Part shown: positions 7,661 through 12,500 of the stretch, in pieces
Position numbering within the stretch: position 1 is the stretch's first letter
Layout of the letters: the number at the start of each line of letters is the position of its first letter
Assembly: GCA_009663005.1 (NCBI GenBank)
Contig: CM018891.1
Coordinates: 12,792,036 to 12,804,535, forward strand
Length of the DNA stretch: 12,500 nt
Reading direction: 5' to 3'
Origin: Actinidia chinensis
Taxonomy: Eukaryota > Streptophyta > Magnoliopsida > Ericales > Actinidiaceae
Translations under genes and position numbers: made by a program
Notes under the pieces: model-generated
Databases searched by the model: none
The model's input: only the letters and a program-made list of their open reading frames with translations
What the model was told of the DNA's origin: nothing

Positions 7661-8625
7661 TCGTAAGTTCCTAAAAGAATGCCGCCATCGTTCCAAACAA
7701 AAACGACTTCCCTTCCTCGCAGTCGAGTTCATCGGTGCCGCTTAAACGTGAAAAGTCCTCCCACAACGTCGGGTTAGTAACCAGTATAAACTAAGAACTA
7801 CGAATCCAAAATTCCGGGTCTTAGGTACGTTCCCAATTCATCAATGCCTCACTTCTTCGATGAATCCAACAAGCTACCCATTCCCTGACCAACGTGACCT
7901 AAGATTCACCTCAGGTAACCCAAAATTCGCACTTGCAACTTAAGCAATAAACGGGTGCTCTCGCAAGAGCTGTAAAACAAATCCTCCAAGATCCTCCTGT
8001 GGATCAACTGATGGCCGAGTTAGATCAAGATGTCGTCCACGAATAACAACCACGAAACGATCAAAGATACGGATTAAAGATTACGATTCATCACAATCCA
8101 TTGAAAGATGTTGGTGCGTTCTAAAAGCCAAAGGGCAGCACAGAACCTCATAAGCCCGACCTTAGTTAGCGTGAGAGAAAAAGGTCTTCGCAAGGTCTAC
8201 CCATTCCTTAATTCGAAAACTAGTGATAACCCAACCTCAAGTCATTTTCGAGAAACAGCTCGACCTTTTAATTGGTCAAATAAATCGTCGATCTCGGGGA
8301 GTGGCTACTTATTTCTTTCATGTCATGCGGTTCAATCGTCGGTAATCTATTACACATTCTAAGGGAACCCATCCGTCTTTTTAGAAATAAGGCCGAAGCC
8401 CCCATGGTGAATGCAACTAGGTCGGATAAAAACCTTATCCAACAGAATCTTGAATTTGAACCGCAGTTATTGAACTCGCCGGTGCAAACGATAAGTGGAA
8501 TTGAGTAGGCGCGGTGCCGGTATAAGTTCAATGGAGAGAAACTCAAATCTCCGATTGTGGCGGTTTAAATTCTGTTCAAAATCCGCCGGAAAGACATCCG
8601 AAAATTCGCAAACAACTTGGTGGCA
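7661..8625 (-). pseudogene. Ty3/gypsy reverse transcriptase
   Basis: This is the RNA-dependent DNA polymerase of the element. On the minus strand, FSDVFP near 8595-8615 and FEFLSIELIP near 8525-8560 correspond to the F.DVFP...REIEF.IDL.PG entry to RT. RPSCIHHGG near 8395-8430 matches the FIRPS.SPWGAP block. KRRMGSLRMC (8352-8381) is the KKKDGSLRLC block. FVDDILI (8023-8043) is the catalytic YVDD-type box with both aspartates present, followed at once by a one-base insertion that turns the next codon into a stop. LQLLREHP follows, in the connection to RNase H. The middle palm region between 8060 and 8270 is harder to follow. No frame runs through the whole domain. Confidence 0.94.
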
Positions 8626-8739
8626 AGAGCCACGCTAAATACACTACCTCATCGACCAAAGGCACGCTGAGAAACAAATTCAAATCCCTTTGCCTATGCA
8701 CCGTCAGTAACGAAGGTACAAGACCACAAACCTCGACCC

Positions 8740-9010
8740 CATACGAATGAAAAACGACTCCCTCGGGGTACCAAAAGAACCCGATGCTGGATCATTAATC
8801 TATAGTGGCCTGATAGTCAGTCAAAACCAAACATACCAAGGATTATGTCGAAAAGAAGTTCCATGTCTAACACATAAAGGTTATAGACACGACAACGTCG
8901 ATTAGCGATCTCGACTCACAAGATCTACAAAAACTCATCGCAGGAGTCGTTATTTTTTTTTTTTTTTTTCCTTCCAAAGGGTTAGGGTCTAATATAAGCA
9001 CTAATTCTAA
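8740..9010 (-). pseudogene. Ty3/gypsy aspartic protease (retropepsin), degraded
   Basis: The protease cuts the Gag-Pol polyprotein. The best block on the minus strand is VLDMELLFDIILGM at 8832-8873, matching the conserved LD...FDVILGMDWL segment near the retropepsin C-terminus. It is followed by LTDYQATID-like sequence near 8790-8825. The region lies between the gag zinc knuckle and RT, as expected. The N-terminal DSGAT active-site motif is not visible. A 17-base T run (A run on the coding strand) lies close to where it should be, and may have replaced or disrupted that part. Confidence 0.8.
8953..8969. repeat. 17-base T homopolymer inside the pol region
   Basis: Seventeen consecutive T on the plus strand correspond to A17 on the coding strand, upstream of the protease ILGM motif. 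A run this long is not expected in conserved protease coding sequence. It may be an insertion, slippage, or a base-calling problem. Confidence 0.95.
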
Positions 9011-9374
9011 TCCACTTCTATTTCAATTTTCACAATTGCCAAAGCAAAAGATGATGCGATGAATTGAATGTGATGCTCCCGTTGTCATAAGGAACCACGA
9101 GCCCACGATTTAAATTAAACACAAGAGAAAAGTACCTCGTTTCACAACAGAGGGTATCCAAGATGTGGTTCCTGCTGTCCTGCTATCCCCGATGGTACCA
9201 ACGTGATGTCATAGCATAAAACACCATCCCTGTGTTCTATGACCCTGCATAGCCTTGTGGTTTGGGATGATATGAAGTCGGTGCTTGATTGTAAAAGTTG
9301 GAGTGGCCCGTGATGCCTAAAATGATCGAGTAGGTTGTTGCAATCCCATAGCTTCCCGACGGTTCCCTCTCGAA

Positions 9375-10553
9375 TTGCATGACGCCTTGATGATGTCCAA
9401 CTTGGCACACTATAAAAAACAAGTAGGTGGTCCCCAACTTGGTCTGATCCTGGTTTTGGGTTTGGCTTGTGTGAATGTTGCCCTTGATTGCGATTGGCCT
9501 CAACTGCCTTTCAGTGGGAGCGAGTCCAGACCCGTGGCTCATACTCGGTGACAACCAACAAGTCGGCCCTTCCGAGATTGTTGGTCTGAGATACTAGTGA
9601 ACATGGTTAGGTGAAGATCTAACAGGATATGTGTGTGTAGAATAATTCTTTGGCTTCTTAAAAGAACGCCCCTCCGACTGGTTGCTAGTTCCTCACGTTG
9701 AGATTGCGGATTTGTTGATTTCCTGTCTCATTTCAATGTATCCTCAATGGCCGCCGCCGCACTAAACATGGTAGAGAAACTTTGATCAAATTTCGGCAAT
9801 CTTATTCCTTATGGATGGACTAAGCCCCGCATAAAAATGTTTGTGCTTTCTCCTCTTACGTTGATACAAATTGCTTTGGCAAACCTTGACAAGCTAGGTA
9901 AAAAACTGGGGCATAAATACTGAGCAAGTCAGCTCCCTTGAACCAAATTAATAAATTCCATTCTCAATGCCTCCTTAGCCCGTATCCCGTGTAAAATACT
10001 GATCCAGCAAGCCTACTGAAAAGGCTCGCACTCTTTTGCTTACCACCTCCTCCATGGTTCCACCATTGGAGGGGCAATCCCCTGCAGATGATAGGATGCA
10101 AACAAACGACCCTCAAGTTCTCTTTTCTCCCAGTCACCAAGATGTATCCAACGCTCTTGTGACTTGTTAACGCCAATCTTCCGCGACTAAACGGATGCGG
10201 TTCTCCCTTGAACGTTGTGTGGACGTCGTGAAGGAAAGGCATTCATTGACGTGGTTTTAGCCCTACTTTCCGCAGTTCTAACTGGCATTTGCATAGTTTG
10301 CATCCAGGGGTTCTAACCCACGTGCTCGATGGCAGTGAGTGAAAACACTCACTTGCTAAATTCGGCGCCACCAAAACCGTAGGTGAACACCTTCTACATT
10401 TTCTCTAGATTCCTTCCCCCCATCACTGACTTTTGGTGATTTCTCCATCCCCTTTCTTCACGAATTCCACGAGATACGCGGCTCCACGAGCCCCGAGTTG
10501 CGCCTGTAAGTGATCCGCGCGACTCTTTTTACTTGTAGTTGTTTGGTGGGCAT
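9375..10553 (-). pseudogene. Ty3/gypsy gag (capsid and nucleocapsid), frameshifted
   Basis: Gag forms the virus-like particle and packages the element's RNA. On the minus strand a start codon at 10551-10553 opens a short basic stretch (MPTKQLQVKRVAR) at the expected distance from the PBS. It is the best start I can see, but it is not proven. FKGEPHPF near 10185-10215 and PLQWW (WW at 10060-10065) are the two ends of the conserved F.G..DP...A..WW segment of the Retrotrans_gag domain. EFINLVQG at 9935-9958 and SRFAK near 9875-9890 follow in the usual order. A candidate CCHC zinc knuckle lies at 9379-9425 with the visible string CQVGHHQG, but small indels disturb the cysteine spacing. The frame changes several times, so no intact Gag is encoded in the sequence as given. 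Confidence 0.88.
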
Positions 10554-10886
10554 TTCTCACAAGGACATAAAAAAAATTAAACAATCATTCACTATGATTC
10601 AGTAACTAATATTTGCATTCCATATGTAAACTCAATAGCAAGATTAGAAGATACCATGTAGATCATGTAGATCATGGTGTTATCCATTACATTAAAGAAC
10701 ATAAGTCATGTTACTCCTTAAACACTTAGACCAAAAAAAAAATAAAATAAAACGTGGTCTCAACCACCCCAATATTCAGGTTATCTAAAGTACCCATATA
10801 TATACCTCTGATGTATTCTTAATAATTAGACCACCAAAATAATTTTGACTAACCACCCCAAGGCTCATAGGTATTCGAACCCTAGA
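10554..10886 (-). other. Untranslated leader between PBS and gag, with an internal direct repeat
   Basis: No protein motif is visible. On the plus strand, 10711-10772 and 10814-10862 share a pattern of TTAGACCA, an A-rich spacer and AACCACCCCAA, suggesting an imperfect duplication. A short tandem CATGTAGAT pair lies near 10655-10675. In LTR elements this zone carries packaging and dimerisation signals, but none can be identified by eye. Confidence 0.6.
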
Positions 10887-10900
10887 GCTCTGTACATGTG
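10887..10900 (-). other. Primer-binding site, imperfect match to initiator tRNA-Met
   Basis: Next to the right LTR the minus strand reads ATGTACAGAGCTCTAGGG. The usual plant PBS is TGGTATCAGAGC, complementary to the 3' end of initiator tRNA-Met. The observed string fits if two single bases are missing (TG-TA-CAGAGC). This fixes the right LTR as the 5' LTR and the element as minus-strand. Confidence 0.75.
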
Positions 10901-12500
10901 TGTCACGCCCCGGTCAAAACCAAGACCGGGCCCCGTAAAGCAAAAACTCAAATGCGGGAAAAAGTCAAAAATAAATAAAGAACAAATATACGTGTTCATT
11001 ACATCAGAGTACAATAAATCCGGTTCCATGGACCATGCTACTCCATGATCCTATATAATACAAAACTTAAGAATAATAAATACATGAAAACATTACGAAA
11101 ATTTTATTTAAATCGGGACCTCATCTCACCGGTAGATCTCAAGGTCTCTATCTTTCATGATCATAGGCTACTCACACCATATAATTTCCACCCATTTTCT
11201 AATGTCATTTCTAATTCGCCTCCAGGCGCACAAGTTCTCTCTTTCTTTCTTTAATTTATTATATTGTGATTGATTTATTTTATTATATTATCTTATTATG
11301 TAGTTATGATTATGAGTATTTTAGTAAGTAGTAATGATTGTGTCTGCCCACAATCCTTTTGTAAACAAAATAAATTTTATTTTTCACCCTCATCTTTTAA
11401 GTTGATCCCACAAAAAAAGTTTTTCTATTTCAGATTTAACCCCAAAAGTTGTAATTTAATGACTTGAATATAATTAACAATTCATAAAAAAAATTCTAAG
11501 CATAAAAATTTAGTTAATACCAATTTTACCCACATCGGGCAAAATAAATATTTACAATTTTTTCATGAATTAAACATTTATAAAAAAATATCAACTAGTA
11601 TCCCCATGGCCTCACGAACGGGATATAAACATCGGTACCTGAAATTTAATTTTATAGTAAAGGGAGTTATCTTGAAAAGATTAACAATGGATTGAGCTCC
11701 AAGCCCAAAATTCATGATTACATAATCATATAATGAAACATGATTTCAAAAACATATGCTTTCATTTATTACCCAAAATATACTTTTGGTTTAATCCGTG
11801 TTTTTCCAATACAATCACTTCTCAACGATGAAGATTTTCTTAAAAAAAAAAACAACATTTACTTTCTTTGAATAACAAGATAAAAATACACATTTTCAAG
11901 TTGATTTCTCAAAATCAAACAAGTTTTCTCAATTCTGATTTTTTCTCACCAAAAACTTACGACAATTAATTTTAGGAATGAACACCTAGGCTAATACTAA
12001 CCGGCCTACTTCTCGGACTCTTTACCGAAGGGGTTGAATACCAAATATACGGCCCTAATTCTCGGATTTCATCGGAAGGTTTGACAGACCACTATCCGGC
12101 CTACTTTTCTAAGATTGTCACGAAGGTTTGACATACCCATTATCGGCCGCATTTCGCGGTACGAACCGAAGGGTCGACAATTCCCTCCCGCAACGCGGTT
12201 GGGTATTGTTGCCATCTAGGACTTTTCATTCAGCTTAAATCTAGCCATCTAATTCTGGTATATCTGCATGGTCATTCTCAAAAACATTTTGCCAGATCCA
12301 ACATACATTAAAATTTACACTTGCTAACAGCTTTAATTAAAAATACAAAATATACAAAAATCATAATCATCAACACATTCTAATATAAAATCCCAACAAG
12401 TAACCCTCGTTTACCATTTTCATATAATAAATAAGTTTCTCCATTGTAAGTTTAATATTCAAAATATAATGTCTTAATAGAACTTGATATAAAGATATTA
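10901..12500 (-). repeat. 5' LTR of the Ty3/gypsy element, truncated by the window edge
   Basis: It starts TGTCACGCCCCGG, just after the PBS, and follows the left LTR block by block: AAACTCAAATGCGG, ACAATAAAT, GATCATAGGCTA, AAATAAATTTTATTTTTCACC, CAAGTTGATTT and the tandem array. It stops at 12500, at the position equivalent to about 4840 of the left copy. The missing part should contain the U3 and TATA box. The differences are largely one- to three-base insertions and deletions plus some substitutions. Confidence 0.93.
12001..12190. repeat. Tandem array, four units of about 46 bp, in the 5' LTR
   Basis: The units begin near 12001, 12050, 12096 and 12144 and match the array at 4336-4527 in number, order and consensus (CGGCCTACTTCTCGG...ACCGAAGG.TTGACATACC). 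The fourth unit again ends in CTCCCG. The array was therefore already present in the element before it inserted. Confidence 0.85.

Larger units (their letters stand above)
3248..12500 (-). mobile_element. Ty3/gypsy LTR retrotransposon, chromovirus-like, partial (5' LTR truncated by window)
   Basis: The long terminal repeat at 3248-5560 recurs in direct orientation from 10901 onwards, and the DNA between them holds gag and pol in the order gag, PR, RT, RNase H, IN, chromodomain-like tail on the minus strand. RT before IN defines Ty3/gypsy, not copia. A tRNA-Met-like PBS lies beside the right LTR and a purine-rich tract beside the left LTR, so the right LTR is the 5' one. If the LTRs are equal in length the element should end near 13210, giving a total of about 10 kb. 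Motifs are well preserved, but the frame is broken many times by small indels. The same kind of indel separates the two LTRs, so part of the damage may be sequencing error. Confidence 0.96.

Noticed and set aside
8108..8508. Plus-strand open frames of 84 and 62 residues
   Set aside because: They lie antisense to the reverse transcriptase blocks, for example KRRMGSLRMC.
11045..11467. Small plus-strand open frames in the right LTR
   Set aside because: They lie within LTR sequence, are not preserved in the left LTR copy and show no domain.

Overview
The window looks like repeat-dense, AT-rich intergenic DNA from a flowering plant, probably a dicot. The evidence is the type and order of the transposable elements, an imperfect initiator-tRNA-Met primer-binding site, and the absence of any recognisable host gene, rRNA, tRNA, CRISPR array or bacterial operon. 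Almost every open frame is either a fragment of a retrotransposon polyprotein, its antisense shadow, or a product of low-complexity sequence.

Layout from left to right. Positions 1-735 are a C/T/A-rich, nearly G-free low-complexity block of period about three. Positions 736-1277 are AT-rich and hold a cluster of GTGAC/GTCAC motifs that ends in a CACTA-transposon-like terminus. Positions 1278-2040 have no gene but contain two strong palindromes built on the same AACTTCGG/CCGAAGTT half-site. Positions 2040-2870 are a 5'-truncated Ty1/copia reverse transcriptase and RNase H remnant on the minus strand. Positions 2871-3247 are an unidentified AT-rich spacer.

The rest of the window (3248-12500) is a single Ty3/gypsy LTR retrotransposon on the minus strand, cut off by the right window edge. 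Its 3' LTR is 3248-5560 (about 2.3 kb) and its 5' LTR starts at 10901 and runs past 12500. Read on the minus strand from right to left, the internal part follows the canonical order: PBS, leader, gag with a Retrotrans_gag region and a CCHC knuckle, retropepsin, reverse transcriptase, RNase H, integrase (HHCC finger, core, GPY/F-type C-terminus), a chromodomain-like tail, stop codon and polypurine tract. This order and the tail fit a plant chromovirus, perhaps Tekay/Del-like. Both LTRs carry the same array of four tandem units of about 46 bp.

A striking property of the window is that the retroelement motifs are excellent but are broken every few tens of bases by one- or two-base indels, and the two LTRs differ mainly by scattered small indels. 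That is more like an unpolished long-read sequence than ordinary neutral decay, so frameshifts here should not be taken as proof of biological inactivation. I did not find a convincing undescribed functional system. The most unusual structures are the LTR tandem array, the paired palindromes, the strand-switching GTGAC array and the 735-bp pyrimidine-rich block.
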